A DNA stretch of 64,000 nt from positions 1,865,001 through 1,929,000 of the forward strand of contig NZ_JAKRKC020000001.1 of the NCBI RefSeq assembly GCF_022664455.2. The letters run 5' to 3'. Made by a program: the position numbers and the translations under genes. Positions 24,994-33,157 of the stretch are shown here, piece after piece; within the stretch, counting starts at the first letter, position 1, and every line of letters begins with the position of its first letter. The notes under the pieces were generated by a model, which did not search any database, was not told where the DNA came from, and saw only the letters and a program-made list of their open reading frames with translations. Source of the stretch: Actinomadura luzonensis. GTDB taxonomy: Bacteria; Actinomycetota; Actinomycetes; Streptosporangiales; Streptosporangiaceae.

Positions 24994-25815
24994 TCAGGGC
25001 TTGCGGGCCACCCCGCAGAGCGCGTCCACCTCGTCGGACGAGCCCATCGGGTCGGGGTCGGGCCGCCAGCGGGTGATCGACACCACGCCCGGCTCGACCA
25101 GCTCCAGGCCGTCGAAGAAGCGCGTGAACTCCTCGCGGGTGCGCAGGTGGTACGGCGCTCCCGGCCCCTCGTTGTGCTGCTCCTGCGCCCGGTCCAGCGC
25201 CTCGCCGGTGACGACGTTGACGCCGTCCCACAGCGCGAGGTAGCTGCCGGACGGCAGGGCGTCCATCAGCCGCCCCACGATCGTGTACGCGCCCTCCTCC
25301 TCGCTCACGTAGCCGGCGATGCCCATGAGCATGAGCGCGACCGGCCGGGTGAGGTCGAGGGTCCTGGCCGCGGCGGCGATGATCGCGTCGGGGTCGCGCA
25401 GGTCGGCGTCCACGTAGTCGGTCGCGCCCTCGGGGGTGCCGACCAGGAGGGCGCGGGCGTGGGCGAGCACCAGGGGGTCGTTGTCCACGTACACGACCCG
25501 GCACGACGGGTCGGCGCGCTGGGCGACCTCGTGGGTGTTGTCCACGGTCGGCAGGCCGGTGCCGACGTCGAGGAACTGGCGGACGCCCGCCTCGTTCACC
25601 AGGTGGCGCACGATGCGGGCGAGCAGGTGCCGGGACAGCCGGGCGATCTCCACGATGTCGGGGAAGGCCTCGCTGAACCGGTCGCCTGCCTCCCGGTCCA
25701 CGTCGTAGTGGTCCTTGCCGCCGAGCCAGTAGTTCCACATGCGGGCGGCGTGCGGGACGTTCGTGTCGATCCGCGGCGGAAGTGCCTCTCCGGCGGAGGA
25801 GCGTTCTCCGGTCAT
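24994..25815 (-). CDS. S-adenosylmethionine-dependent methyltransferase (PF04672 type)
   Basis: 273 aa from the ATG at 25815 (GGAG upstream); an upstream ATG at 25875 would add 20 residues of no clear homology. The start IDTNVPHAARMWNYWLGGKDHYDVDR is the signature of the actinobacterial 'S-adenosyl methyltransferase' family. The SAM loop is FLDVGTGLPT and the acidic residue lies in VVYVDNDP. The substrate is unknown. It converges on the DUF5753 regulator with a 6-bp gap. Confidence 0.88.
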   Translation of the reverse strand: MTGERSSAGEALPPRIDTNVPHAARMWNYWLGGKDHYDVDREAGDRFSEAFPDIVEIARLSRHLLARIVRHLVNEAGVRQFLDVGTGLPTVDNTHEVAQRADPSCRVVYVDNDPLVLAHARALLVGTPEGATDYVDADLRDPDAIIAAAARTLDLTRPVALMLMGIAGYVSEEEGAYTIVGRLMDALPSGSYLALWDGVNVVTGEALDRAQEQHNEGPGAPYHLRTREEFTRFFDGLELVEPGVVSITRWRPDPDPMGSSDEVDALCGVARKP

Positions 25816-25896
25816 GGAGCTTCTCCAGTGGTGTCGGATCTGCGGGTTATTCAACCTAGCGTCCGGACTTTCCACCTTCCAGGCCCAGACGCGAGA

Positions 25897-26346
25897 TCAT
25901 CGATCTTCGTCGCCGAGCCGGTCGAGGGCGGCCGACAGCCGCCGCACGGCCTCCAGGCAGCGCTCGGCCTCCTCCCGGCCCAGCTCCGCCACGAGCCGGT
26001 CGGCGAACTCCTGGTGCCCGGGGACGATCCTGGCGATGGCCTCCCGCGCGGCCGGGGTCTGCTGGAGCAGCTTGGCCCGGCGGTGCGCGGGGTTCGGCCG
26101 GTACTCGGCGAGGCCCCGCTCGACCAGCAGGTCGGCGATGCGCTGCACGCCCTGCCGGCTCATCCCCATGACCCGGGCGATGCCGGCGACCGGCAGCGGC
26201 TCCTGCTGCACCGCGCCGAGCACCTGCCACCAGGCCGCCGTGATGCCCGCGGGCCGCGCCAGCTCCTCCGCGACGTGGAGGAACTGGCCGTTGAGCCGGA
26301 AGGCGCCGAGCGCCAGCCCCGACAGCAGCCGCGGGTTGTCGCTCAT
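25897..26346 (-). CDS. MarR-family transcriptional regulator
   Basis: 149 aa. The ATG at 26346 overlaps the stop of the upstream DJ-1-type gene (ATGA). The winged-helix motif is VAGIARVMGMSRQGVQRIADLLVERGLAEYRPNPAHRRAK. It probably controls its own operon through the paired palindromes at 26961-26993. The ligand is unknown; there is no Cys for redox sensing. Confidence 0.88.
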   Translation of the reverse strand: MSDNPRLLSGLALGAFRLNGQFLHVAEELARPAGITAAWWQVLGAVQQEPLPVAGIARVMGMSRQGVQRIADLLVERGLAEYRPNPAHRRAKLLQQTPAAREAIARIVPGHQEFADRLVAELGREEAERCLEAVRRLSAALDRLGDEDR

Positions 26347-26960
26347 GCCGACATCAGCACCTCGTACGCGGCCGCGTCGCTCCGGGCGAACAGCCGGTAC
26401 CAGGCGTCCAGGACGTCGGGCCGGAAGACGTCGAGGCGGCGGAAGACCTCGCGGGCGAAGGCCACCGGCTCGGTCGGGCCGGCCGTGACGAGGTCGCCGT
26501 CGAGCACCGCGTCGCGGTCGAGGTAGCGCTTCGCGCCGGCGTAGCCCTCCTGGGCCTCCAGGTACTGGAGGGCGCCGCTGGTGTGGTCGCGGTCGTCGAG
26601 CAGGCCCTCCCTGGCGAGCCCGGCGGTCGCGCCGCAGATGGCCGCGACCGGCACGCCGGCCTCCAGGAACTCCCTGGCCTTGCGGGCGAACGGGACCAGG
26701 GCGTCGCCCTCGTCCCACAGGGCCGCGCCCGGCAGGATCAGCAGCGCGCTGTCACCGGGAGTGAGCCGGTCGAGCGTCAGGCCGGGGGTGATGCGCGCGC
26801 CGCCCATGGTGACGACGGGGTCGGCGGTCAGGCCGACGGTGACGACGTCGTAGCCGCCGGGCTCGCGGTGGTAGGCGCCGCTCCGCAGGTGGGCGGTGGC
26901 GTGCCCGGTCTCCCAGTCGGCGAGCGTGTCGTAGACGGCGTGGTGAATGATTCCCTTCAT
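26343..26960 (-). CDS. DJ-1/PfpI-family protein
   Basis: 205 aa. A class I glutamine-amidotransferase-like fold with the nucleophile elbow VAAICGATAGLA, in which Cys is the putative nucleophile, and LLILPGAALWDEG upstream of it. Family members include glyoxalase/deglycase-like enzymes, proteases, isonitrile hydratases and chaperones; the activity cannot be told from sequence. It is first in a two-gene operon with a MarR regulator. No ribosome-binding site is visible, and a dyad operator abuts the ATG. Confidence 0.85.
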   Translation of the reverse strand: MKGIIHHAVYDTLADWETGHATAHLRSGAYHREPGGYDVVTVGLTADPVVTMGGARITPGLTLDRLTPGDSALLILPGAALWDEGDALVPFARKAREFLEAGVPVAAICGATAGLAREGLLDDRDHTSGALQYLEAQEGYAGAKRYLDRDAVLDGDLVTAGPTEPVAFAREVFRRLDVFRPDVLDAWYRLFARSDAAAYEVLMSA

Positions 26961-26993
26961 GACAACAGCTTGTCATATCGACAGCATGCTGTC
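26961..26993. promoter_or_regulatory. Twin palindromic operator for the DJ-1/MarR operon
   Basis: Two 14-bp dyads stand side by side. GACAACAGCTTGTC (26961-26974) directly abuts the DJ-1 ATG, and GACAGCATGCTGTC (26980-26993) is fully palindromic. They share GACA..TGTC arms with centres 19 bp apart. This is a typical layout for an autoregulating MarR dimer pair and may also repress the divergent NERD gene at 27021. Confidence 0.7.
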
Positions 26994-27020
26994 AATCACA
27001 ACCCGTGCAAGGATAGGCGC

Positions 27021-28370
27021 ATGGCAGAGATCGTCGGCGGTGGACGTCCGGTCAACGACGCCGAGCGGCGGGTCATCGCGCACCTCCGCGACCACGCGCC
27101 CGCCGACTGGCTGCTGCTGCACAACATCGAGGTCCCGCGCGGCCACGACGTCTTCGAGGTCGACCTGCTCGTGCTGACCGGCCACTCGCTCGTGGTCGTC
27201 GACGTCAAGGGCACGCGGGGGCGCATCGAGGTGTCCGGCACGCGCTGGTTCCCGCCGCGCCGCGAGGCGTTCGGCTCGCCCGTGGCCAAGCTGCGGGGCA
27301 CCGCCAAGGCGCTGAAGGGCCTGCTCGTCTCGCGGGCCACCCAGCTCGAACGCGTGTACGTCGACAGCCTCGTCGTGCTCTCCTCCCCCGACGCCGAGCT
27401 GGTCGACCCGGCCGGCCGCGACGCGGTCAACGTCACGAGCCTGCCCGCGCTGGTGGCCACGCTGAGCGACGTGTCGCGGGTGCGGCGCGGGTGCAGCCCG
27501 CACGTGCGCCCGTACATGACGGCCGTGCTCGACGCGCTCAACCAGACCGTCCGGCGCAGCACCGCGCCGCCCCGCTTCGGCAACTGGGAGGTCGAGGAGC
27601 AGCTCGGCGGCGACGCCAAGGTCACCGAATACCGCGCCTTCAACGTCACGCTGCCCGGCAGCGAGACCGTCCTGCTGCGGGTCTACCAGGCCGACCCGCT
27701 GGCCGACCACGAGGCGCGGGCGGCCGAGCGGCAGCGCATCGCCAACGCCTACCAGAGCCTCGCCCGCATCCCTCCGCACCCGTGCGTGGTGCGCTCGCGT
27801 GACTTCTTCGCCATCGACGACGAGAGCCGGTTCGTGCTGGTGCTCGACGACGTGCACGGCCGCTCGCTGCACCTGTCGGCGGCCAGGGAGGCGCCGCTGC
27901 GGGTGATCGGCGACCTGCTGCGCGGCCTCGCGCACGCGCACGCCCACGGCGTCGTGCACCGCGCGCTCACCCCGGCCAGCGTGCTGGTCACCGACGACGG
28001 GCACGCCGTGCTGACCGGCTTCGACTACGCCAAGCCCGGCCCGCGCAACTACACCGTCGCCCACGAGTTGGGCAACGTGCTCGACGCCCACTACGTCTCC
28101 CCCGAGTGCCAGGAGCGCCCCGACCGGATGACCACGGCCTCCGACGTGTACGCGGCCGGGGTGATCTCCTACCAGCTCCTCACCGGCGAGCTGCCCACCA
28201 GCGCCGACGCCCACGGCCCCGACGTGCCCGAGGTCGTGCGGCGGATGCTCGACCACTCCCCCGCCAAGCGGCCGTCCGCGGCCGAGGCGCTGGAGGCCCT
28301 GACCGCCCCGCCGCCGCCCCGGGGCTCGCGGCTCGGCCGCCTGGTCCGTCGCATAGTGTCCCGTCCATGA
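27021..28370 (+). CDS. NERD-domain protein fused to a Ser/Thr pseudokinase
   Basis: 449 aa; ATG with AGGATAGG upstream. The N-terminal NERD domain (about residues 10-125) contains HDVFEVDLLVLTGHSLVVVDVKGTRG, a nuclease-like D..VVVDVK pattern. A kinase fold follows (about 195-435) with the APE-like SPE and SDVYAAGVISYQLLTGE. Key catalytic residues are missing: HRD reads His313-Arg-Ala315, DFG reads Gly333-Phe-Asp335, and the beta-3 Lys is Arg220. The glycine loop is also abnormal. NERD-kinase proteins occur in phage-defence systems (for example BREX PglW), but this one is short, without the catalytic set, and no defence genes flank it. Confidence 0.85.
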   Translation: MAEIVGGGRPVNDAERRVIAHLRDHAPADWLLLHNIEVPRGHDVFEVDLLVLTGHSLVVVDVKGTRGRIEVSGTRWFPPRREAFGSPVAKLRGTAKALKGLLVSRATQLERVYVDSLVVLSSPDAELVDPAGRDAVNVTSLPALVATLSDVSRVRRGCSPHVRPYMTAVLDALNQTVRRSTAPPRFGNWEVEEQLGGDAKVTEYRAFNVTLPGSETVLLRVYQADPLADHEARAAERQRIANAYQSLARIPPHPCVVRSRDFFAIDDESRFVLVLDDVHGRSLHLSAAREAPLRVIGDLLRGLAHAHAHGVVHRALTPASVLVTDDGHAVLTGFDYAKPGPRNYTVAHELGNVLDAHYVSPECQERPDRMTTASDVYAAGVISYQLLTGELPTSADAHGPDVPEVVRRMLDHSPAKRPSAAEALEALTAPPPPRGSRLGRLVRRIVSRP

Positions 28371-28470
28371 CGATCACCCTGCGGGCGGTCGGCGAGGACG
28401 ACCTGGCGGCCTGCTCGGCGACGTGGTGTACGGCGTCGTGCGCGGCGACCTCGCCAAGCGGTACGCCTAG
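28367..28470 (+). pseudogene. Internally deleted GNAT acetyltransferase remnant
   Basis: The ATG at 28367 overlaps the stop of the NERD gene (ATGA). It opens with MTITLRAVGEDDLAA, a normal GNAT N-terminus. After about 15 codons the sensible frame changes: the last codons before the TAG at 28468-28470 read GDVVYGVVRGDLAKRYA, like a GNAT C-terminus, in a different frame. The whole acetyl-CoA-binding middle is absent. A 38-residue peptide in the first frame could still be translated (to 28483), but it has no sensible domain. It appears to be a gene with most of its body deleted. Confidence 0.45.
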
Positions 28471-29288
28471 ACCTGCGGGGTGACGGTGTCCAGGACGTCG
28501 ATGACGTACATCCTGGGCTCGTCCTCCGTGCCCGGCACCGCGAGGCGGCAGCCGACGTGCCGCCCGGTCAGCGCCTCCAGCCACGACGCGGGCACCGACC
28601 CGGGCCGCAGCGTGAACGCGCTCGGCCCGCCCCGGCGGTAGGAGGAGTCGACGACCGCCCGCGACGGCCAGGCCGCGGCCACGTACTGGAGGACGACCTT
28701 GGCCCCCGCCACGATCTCCCGCCCCGAGCCGTCGATGAGCAGGCGGGGCGCGTCGCCGGGCCGCAGGTCGGACGGGACCACCGGCAGCGCGCGGCCGATC
28801 AGCCGCGCGTCCGGCGGGTAGCCGCCCAGGATGTCGAAGACGACGACCAGCGTGTCCGCGGGCGAGACGCCGGTGTGCGGCAGGTTGGGCCCGAGCGCGT
28901 CGGCGGCCGGGCCGACCAGCATGACCCGGCTGCCCGCCGGATGCCCGATGAGCGACTGCCGCCAGGTCTCCGACACCTGCCGCCCGTCGAAGACGACCGT
29001 GGTGGGCTGGTTGGCGTCGAACGTGCTCATGTAGGGCTGGTTGCCCGCCCAGCGCCGGATGTCCACGTCGGCGAGCACGACGTCGCCCGGCAGCGTACGA
29101 CGCCCGCTGCCCAGCGACAACACGGTGATGCGGGGCGTGCGGCCGGGCTTGCCGGCCGGGATCGCGACGACGGGTTTGCTGCCGAACGTGCCGCTGACGA
29201 CGGGCTGCGTGCCCTCCTCGGCCCCCTTGAAAGAGGCAGAGCCACACGAGGTGGCGAGCATCAGGACGGCGGGCCAGAAAAGGCGCAC
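28467..29288 (-). CDS. Lipoprotein with two FKBP-type peptidyl-prolyl isomerase-like domains
   Basis: 273 aa from a GTG with GGAGGA upstream. A short hydrophobic leader ends at LATSC, a relaxed lipobox, so it is a likely membrane-anchored lipoprotein. Two FKBP-like repeats follow. The first contains GDVVLADVDIRRW..TTVVFDGRQ..GHPAGSRVMLVGP; the second contains GAKVVLQYVAAAWPSRAVVDSSY and WLEALTGRHVGCRLAV. The arrangement resembles other actinomycete FKBP lipoproteins. It would act on proline bonds of secreted proteins, although several FK506-pocket aromatics are not evident and one or both domains may be binding-only. Confidence 0.75.
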   Translation of the reverse strand: MRLFWPAVLMLATSCGSASFKGAEEGTQPVVSGTFGSKPVVAIPAGKPGRTPRITVLSLGSGRRTLPGDVVLADVDIRRWAGNQPYMSTFDANQPTTVVFDGRQVSETWRQSLIGHPAGSRVMLVGPAADALGPNLPHTGVSPADTLVVVFDILGGYPPDARLIGRALPVVPSDLRPGDAPRLLIDGSGREIVAGAKVVLQYVAAAWPSRAVVDSSYRRGGPSAFTLRPGSVPASWLEALTGRHVGCRLAVPGTEDEPRMYVIDVLDTVTPQV

Positions 29289-29415
29289 GGGTCTTCCTCC
29301 AGGACACGAAAAATCCGAGGGGTTATTTGCCGCAACGCGCACAAGGAAAGCCTGCGCTTCGTCCATCTCCCGACAAAGGCGCGCGCCCGCGCGCGGGCGC
29401 GGGAGACTGGAGGGC

Positions 29416-30465
29416 GTGAGCAAGCCCAGCCTGGCGCGCAGGGTCGCCGACGCGGCCGAGATCGCCCTGACCACCCGCAAGTACGTGACGTTCATCGACG
29501 TGGTCACGGGGCTGCGCTGGCTGCACTCGCGGCACGTCGACACCTGGCGGCAGGGACGGGTGCCCACGCTCGCCCACCTGGCCGCCGTCGACGAGGAACG
29601 CCTGGTCGCGACCGTCGCCCTGCTGCGGGACTGGGCGGAGGCCAAGGGGCTCAGGCCGGTGGACACGCCGTACGTGGCGGGCACCCGCGACCGCCGCGAG
29701 CTGCGCTTCACCGCCGGTCATCCGCAGGAGCCCTTCCGCGTCCACTGGATCTCGCCCGAGCTGAGCGAGGCCCGGGTGCGCCGGCTCACCGAGCGGCAGA
29801 GCAAGGCGCCCGACCTGGTGGCCGTGGCCCCGCTGGAGCCCTGGACGTGCGCGGGCTGCGGCGACACCGGCCCCTACCTGATCATGGAGGACGACCGTCC
29901 GCACTGCCTGACCTGCGCGGACCTCGACCATCTGGTGTTCCTGCCGGCCGGCGACGCGGCGCTCAGCCGCCGGGCCAAGCAGGAGAGCCGGCTCGCGGCC
30001 GTCGTCGTGCGCTTCAACCGGCGGCGCAAGGTCTACCAGCGGGCCGGCCTGCTGGTCGAGCAGGCGGCGCTGGAGGCGGCCGAGGAGCGGTGCCTGGCCG
30101 ACGAGGAGGCGCGCGAGCGCCGCCGCGAGCGCGACCGGGTGCGCCGCGCCGAGCAGGACGTGGAGTTCCAGGCGCGGATGGCGGCCGAGATCGCCCGGCT
30201 CTTCCCCGGCTGCCCCGAGCAGCGGGCCCGGGACATCGCCGAGCACGCCGGGCAGCGCGGCAGCGGCCGCGTGGGCCGGACGGCGGCGGCCCGGGCGCTC
30301 GACGAGAACGCGATCACGCTGGCGGTGATCGCCTCGATCCGGCACCTCGACACCGACTACGACAACCTGCTCATGTCGGGCGTGCCGCGCATGACCGCGC
30401 GCGACATGATCAAGGAGCGGATCGAGAGCAGGCTGGCCGAGTTCCGCGGCATGCCAGGGAGGTGA
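29416..30465 (+). CDS. DUF2293-domain protein
   Basis: 349 aa from a GTG. The central region has an unusual zinc-ribbon-like motif CAGCG...CLTCADLDHLVFLPAGD, followed by LSRRAKQES and a DUF2293 C-terminal domain (about residues 240-345) with FPGCPEQRARDIAEHA and VRHLDTDYDNLLM-like sequence. No biochemical role is established. The CxxC pairs suggest a structural zinc. It converges on the kynureninase gene with no gap. Confidence 0.75.
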   Translation: MSKPSLARRVADAAEIALTTRKYVTFIDVVTGLRWLHSRHVDTWRQGRVPTLAHLAAVDEERLVATVALLRDWAEAKGLRPVDTPYVAGTRDRRELRFTAGHPQEPFRVHWISPELSEARVRRLTERQSKAPDLVAVAPLEPWTCAGCGDTGPYLIMEDDRPHCLTCADLDHLVFLPAGDAALSRRAKQESRLAAVVVRFNRRRKVYQRAGLLVEQAALEAAEERCLADEEARERRRERDRVRRAEQDVEFQARMAAEIARLFPGCPEQRARDIAEHAGQRGSGRVGRTAAARALDENAITLAVIASIRHLDTDYDNLLMSGVPRMTARDMIKERIESRLAEFRGMPGR

Positions 30466-31662
30466 CTAGGTGACGGCGAGGCGCTGGGCGTAGCGCTCGT
30501 CGCGCCAGAGCTCCTTGTCCAGCACCTCGCGCAGCGTGGCCGCCGCGTCGTGGACGTCGACGTAGCGGATGTAGAGCGGGGCGAAGCCGAAGCGGAGGAT
30601 GTCCGGCGCGCGGAAGTCGCCGTGCACGCCCCGGTCGATCAGCGCCCGCATCACCGGGTAGCCGTCGGGGTGGCGCAGGCTCACCTGGCTGCCGCGCGCC
30701 TCGGCGTCGGCGGGCGAGACGAGCTCCAGCAGGTCGCCGACCAGATCCACGAACAGCGAGGTCAACGCCATGCTCTTGGCCCGCAGCAGGTCCATCGGCA
30801 CGCGTTCCCAGATCTCCAGCGCCGCGTCCAGGGCCGCGGAGGACAACACGTGCGGGGTGCCGACCGCGAACCGCCTGATGCCCTCGGCCGGCCGGTAGCC
30901 GGTCTCGAAGGCGAACGGGGCGGCGTGGCCGTGCCAGCCCTGCAGCACGTTCTCCGCGGTGGCGTGGTGGCGCGGGCTGACGTACAGGAAGGCGGGCGCG
31001 CCCGGCCCCGCGTTCAGGTACTTGTACGTGCAGCCCACCGCGAAGTCGGCCGCCGACACGTCCACCGGCATCGCGCCGACGCTGTGGCACAGGTCCCACA
31101 CCATGAGCGCCCCGGCCTCGTGGGCGCGGGCGGTGACGGCCGGCACGTCGGCGCGGGCCCCGGTGCGGTAGTCGACCTCCGACAGCAGCACCACGGCCGC
31201 GTCGTCGAAGCGGCCCTCGGCGGCGTCGCGGATCTCGTACCCGCCGAGCAGCCCGGCCAGGCCCTGCACGACGTAGTGGTCGGTCGGGAAGTTGCGGGCG
31301 TCGGAGACGATCACCCGGCGGTCCGGACGCAGCCGCAGCGCCGCGGCGACCGCCTGGTAGATCGCGATCGACGTGGAGTTGCCCACCACGACCTCGCCCG
31401 GGCCCGCGCCGATCAGCGGGGCGATCCGGTCGCCGAGGGCGAGGGGCTGGTCGTACCAGCCGGCCTGGTTCCAGCCGCCCACGAGCTGCCCGCCCCACTC
31501 CTGCTCGACCGCCCGCCGTACGCGGTCGGCGGCGCGGCGCGGCAGCGCGCCGAGAGAGTTGCCGACGAGGTAGATCACGCCCTCCGGCAGCACGAACTCC
31601 TCGCGGAACGCACGCAGCGGGTCGGCGGCGTCCAGGGCCAGGCAGCGGTCCCGGTCGATCAC
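30466..31662 (-). CDS. kynU: Kynureninase
   Basis: 398 aa from the GTG at 31662 (AGGAG upstream); an ATG at 31701 lacks a good site. PLP-dependent enzyme that cleaves kynurenine or 3-hydroxykynurenine to alanine plus (3-hydroxy)anthranilate. Motifs: LVGNSLGALPR, the PLP Lys in CTYKYLNAGPGAP, GWHGHAAPF and RFGFAPLYIR. It is last in the 3-hydroxyanthranilate catabolic operon and directly feeds the dioxygenase encoded at 32642-33157. The kynurenine-forming genes (tryptophan dioxygenase, formamidase, monooxygenase) are not in this window. Confidence 0.95.
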   Translation of the reverse strand: MIDRDRCLALDAADPLRAFREEFVLPEGVIYLVGNSLGALPRRAADRVRRAVEQEWGGQLVGGWNQAGWYDQPLALGDRIAPLIGAGPGEVVVGNSTSIAIYQAVAAALRLRPDRRVIVSDARNFPTDHYVVQGLAGLLGGYEIRDAAEGRFDDAAVVLLSEVDYRTGARADVPAVTARAHEAGALMVWDLCHSVGAMPVDVSAADFAVGCTYKYLNAGPGAPAFLYVSPRHHATAENVLQGWHGHAAPFAFETGYRPAEGIRRFAVGTPHVLSSAALDAALEIWERVPMDLLRAKSMALTSLFVDLVGDLLELVSPADAEARGSQVSLRHPDGYPVMRALIDRGVHGDFRAPDILRFGFAPLYIRYVDVHDAAATLREVLDKELWRDERYAQRLAVT

Positions 31663-31766
31663 GCGGTCACTCCTGTCGGGGCGGGTCGTGGACGCCCCCA
31701 TTCCACACCATTCCGGCCGCGTGGAGCGACGCCGGGTCGCCCCGGACGTCCGGCCCGGGTGACCGG

Positions 31767-32507
31767 TCAGGCGTGCAGGGCGGTCGCCCAGAGGGCCGCC
31801 AGCGCCTCGCGGTGCCGCCGGTCGGCGTCCGCGTCGTACGTCGGGACGTCCGGCACGGCGAAGCCGTGAGCGGCCGGGTAGGTCTCCAGCGTGTGCCGCA
31901 CGCCGGCCTCGGTGAGCGCCCGCCGCAGCCGTTCGTGCTGGTCGGGCGGGAAGGACCGGTCGGCCTCTGCCGCCGCGACGTGGATCGCCGCCCGCATCCG
32001 CCCGGCCAGCAGGTGCGGGCTGTCCGGGTCGCCCTCGGCGGCGAGGTTGCCGCCGTGGAAGGACGCGGCGGCCGCGACCCGGCCGGGATGGCGGCCGGCG
32101 GCCCGCAGCGCCAGCCGGCCGCCCATGCAGTAGCCGGTGACGCCCACGCCGGTCCCGGACACGTCCGGGTGGGCGGCGAGGAAGTCCAGGAACGCGCCCG
32201 CGTCCCGGTCGGCGAGGTCGGCGCCGACGCTCTTCACGAGCGCCTCCAGCCGTGCTCGCTCGGCCGGGTCGGCGAACACGGTGGCGGGGTCGAACGGCGT
32301 GTACGGGGTGCGGTAGTAGACGTCCGGCAGCAGCACCGCGTAGCCCGGCCCGGCCAGCCGGTCGGCCAGGACGGCGAAGGTCTCCCGGACCCCGGCGGCG
32401 TCGGGGTAGAGGATCACCCCCGGCCAGGGCCCGTCGCCGGCGGGCGTGTGCAGGGTGGCGGGGCAGGCCCCGTCCGGGGTGGGGACGACGACGGCCGTCC
32501 GTGGCAT
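31767..32507 (-). CDS. Dienelactone hydrolase-family alpha/beta hydrolase
   Basis: 246 aa; ATG with AAGGAG upstream. The nucleophile elbow GYCMGGRLALRAA has Cys rather than Ser, as in dienelactone hydrolases. The catalytic His is in AAHGFAVPD and the Asp probably lies in AAEADRSFPP. The family opens dienelactones in chloroaromatic ring-fission routes. Its position inside the aminomuconate pathway operon, next to the ACMSD remnant, suggests it works on a ring-cleavage by-product, but this is an inference. Confidence 0.88.
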   Translation of the reverse strand: MPRTAVVVPTPDGACPATLHTPAGDGPWPGVILYPDAAGVRETFAVLADRLAGPGYAVLLPDVYYRTPYTPFDPATVFADPAERARLEALVKSVGADLADRDAGAFLDFLAAHPDVSGTGVGVTGYCMGGRLALRAAGRHPGRVAAAASFHGGNLAAEGDPDSPHLLAGRMRAAIHVAAAEADRSFPPDQHERLRRALTEAGVRHTLETYPAAHGFAVPDVPTYDADADRRHREALAALWATALHA

Positions 32508-32518
32508 GGGAGCTCCTT

Positions 32519-32641
32519 TCAGTCCAGGAACGTCTCGGCGTCGCCGCCGAGGTTGACCGCCTCCCGCTCGGACTCCACGCGCGGCCGGGGCGCCCCGGGC
32601 CGGCCCTCGGGCGCGTGGCGCGGGTGGACGTCGCCGACCGC
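32519..32641 (-). pseudogene. Remnant of an ACMS decarboxylase (ACMSD)-like amidohydrolase gene
   Basis: Immediately after the dioxygenase TAG the same frame reads AVGDVHPRHAPEG, resembling the metal-binding start (VDVHxHxxP) of amidohydrolase-type ACMS decarboxylases. It then jumps through a Pro/Arg-rich junction to REAVNLGGDAETFLD and a TGA, resembling the family C-terminus (LGGNAxxFLGL). About 300 residues would be missing between. ACMSD is the enzyme expected at exactly this place in 3-hydroxyanthranilate operons. The match is by eye and short, so the call is tentative; an alternative is a chance read-through tail of the dioxygenase. Confidence 0.4.
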
Positions 32642-33157
32642 CTAGCCCTTGCCCGGGTGCAGGGCGCCGCAGGTGCCGCAGGTGCGGGCCTTGTCGTCGG
32701 CGTAGAACGCCTCGAACACCGGCGGCAGGTCCTTGACGATGTCGCGGACCTGCAGCTCGACCTCGTGCACCAGGGCGCCGCAGTCCGCGCAGTACCACTG
32801 GAACCGCTCCAGCGTGCCCTCGGGCCGGACGCGCTCGACCACCAGCCCGACCGAGCCCTCCTCGGGCCGCTGCGGCGAGTGCGGCACGCCGGCCGGCAGC
32901 AGCCACATCTGGCCCTCGCGCACGTGCACCGTCTCGGGGCCGTCGGGAGTGACCACGTTGACGTGCATGTTGCCGCGCACCTGGTAGAACAGCTCCTCGT
33001 ACGGGTCCACGTGGAAGTCGGTGCGGGAGTTGGGCCCGCCGACCACCATGACGATGAAGTCGTCCGCGCCTTCGAAGACCAGCTTGTTGCCGACCGGCGG
33101 CCGCAGCAGGTGGGCGTGCTCGTCGATCCACTTGGTGAAGTCGATGGGGGGAATCAT
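32642..33157 (-). CDS. 3-hydroxyanthranilate 3,4-dioxygenase
   Basis: 171 aa; ATG with GGAG upstream, overlapping the RidA stop (ATGA). Cupin dioxygenase that opens 3-hydroxyanthranilate to ACMS using Fe(II). Iron ligands lie in [13 protein letters not shown] (His, Glu) and VPHSPQRP (His). The C-terminal CADCG and CGTCG form the second, rubredoxin-like metal site found in bacterial enzymes. It is a full-length bacterial-type protein. The unusual feature is what follows: the decarboxylase that should take its product appears to be a remnant. Confidence 0.95.
   Translation of the reverse strand: MIPPIDFTKWIDEHAHLLRPPVGNKLVFEGADDFIVMVVGGPNSRTDFHVDPYEELFYQVRGNMHVNVVTPDGPETVHVREGQMWLLPAGVPHSPQRPEEGSVGLVVERVRPEGTLERFQWYCADCGALVHEVELQVRDIVKDLPPVFEAFYADDKARTCGTCGALHPGKG

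Noticed and set aside
27021..29288. A full phage-defence island around the NERD protein
   Set aside because: Neighbours are a MarR/DJ-1 pair, a decayed acetyltransferase and an FKBP lipoprotein. No methylase, helicase or other defence gene is seen.
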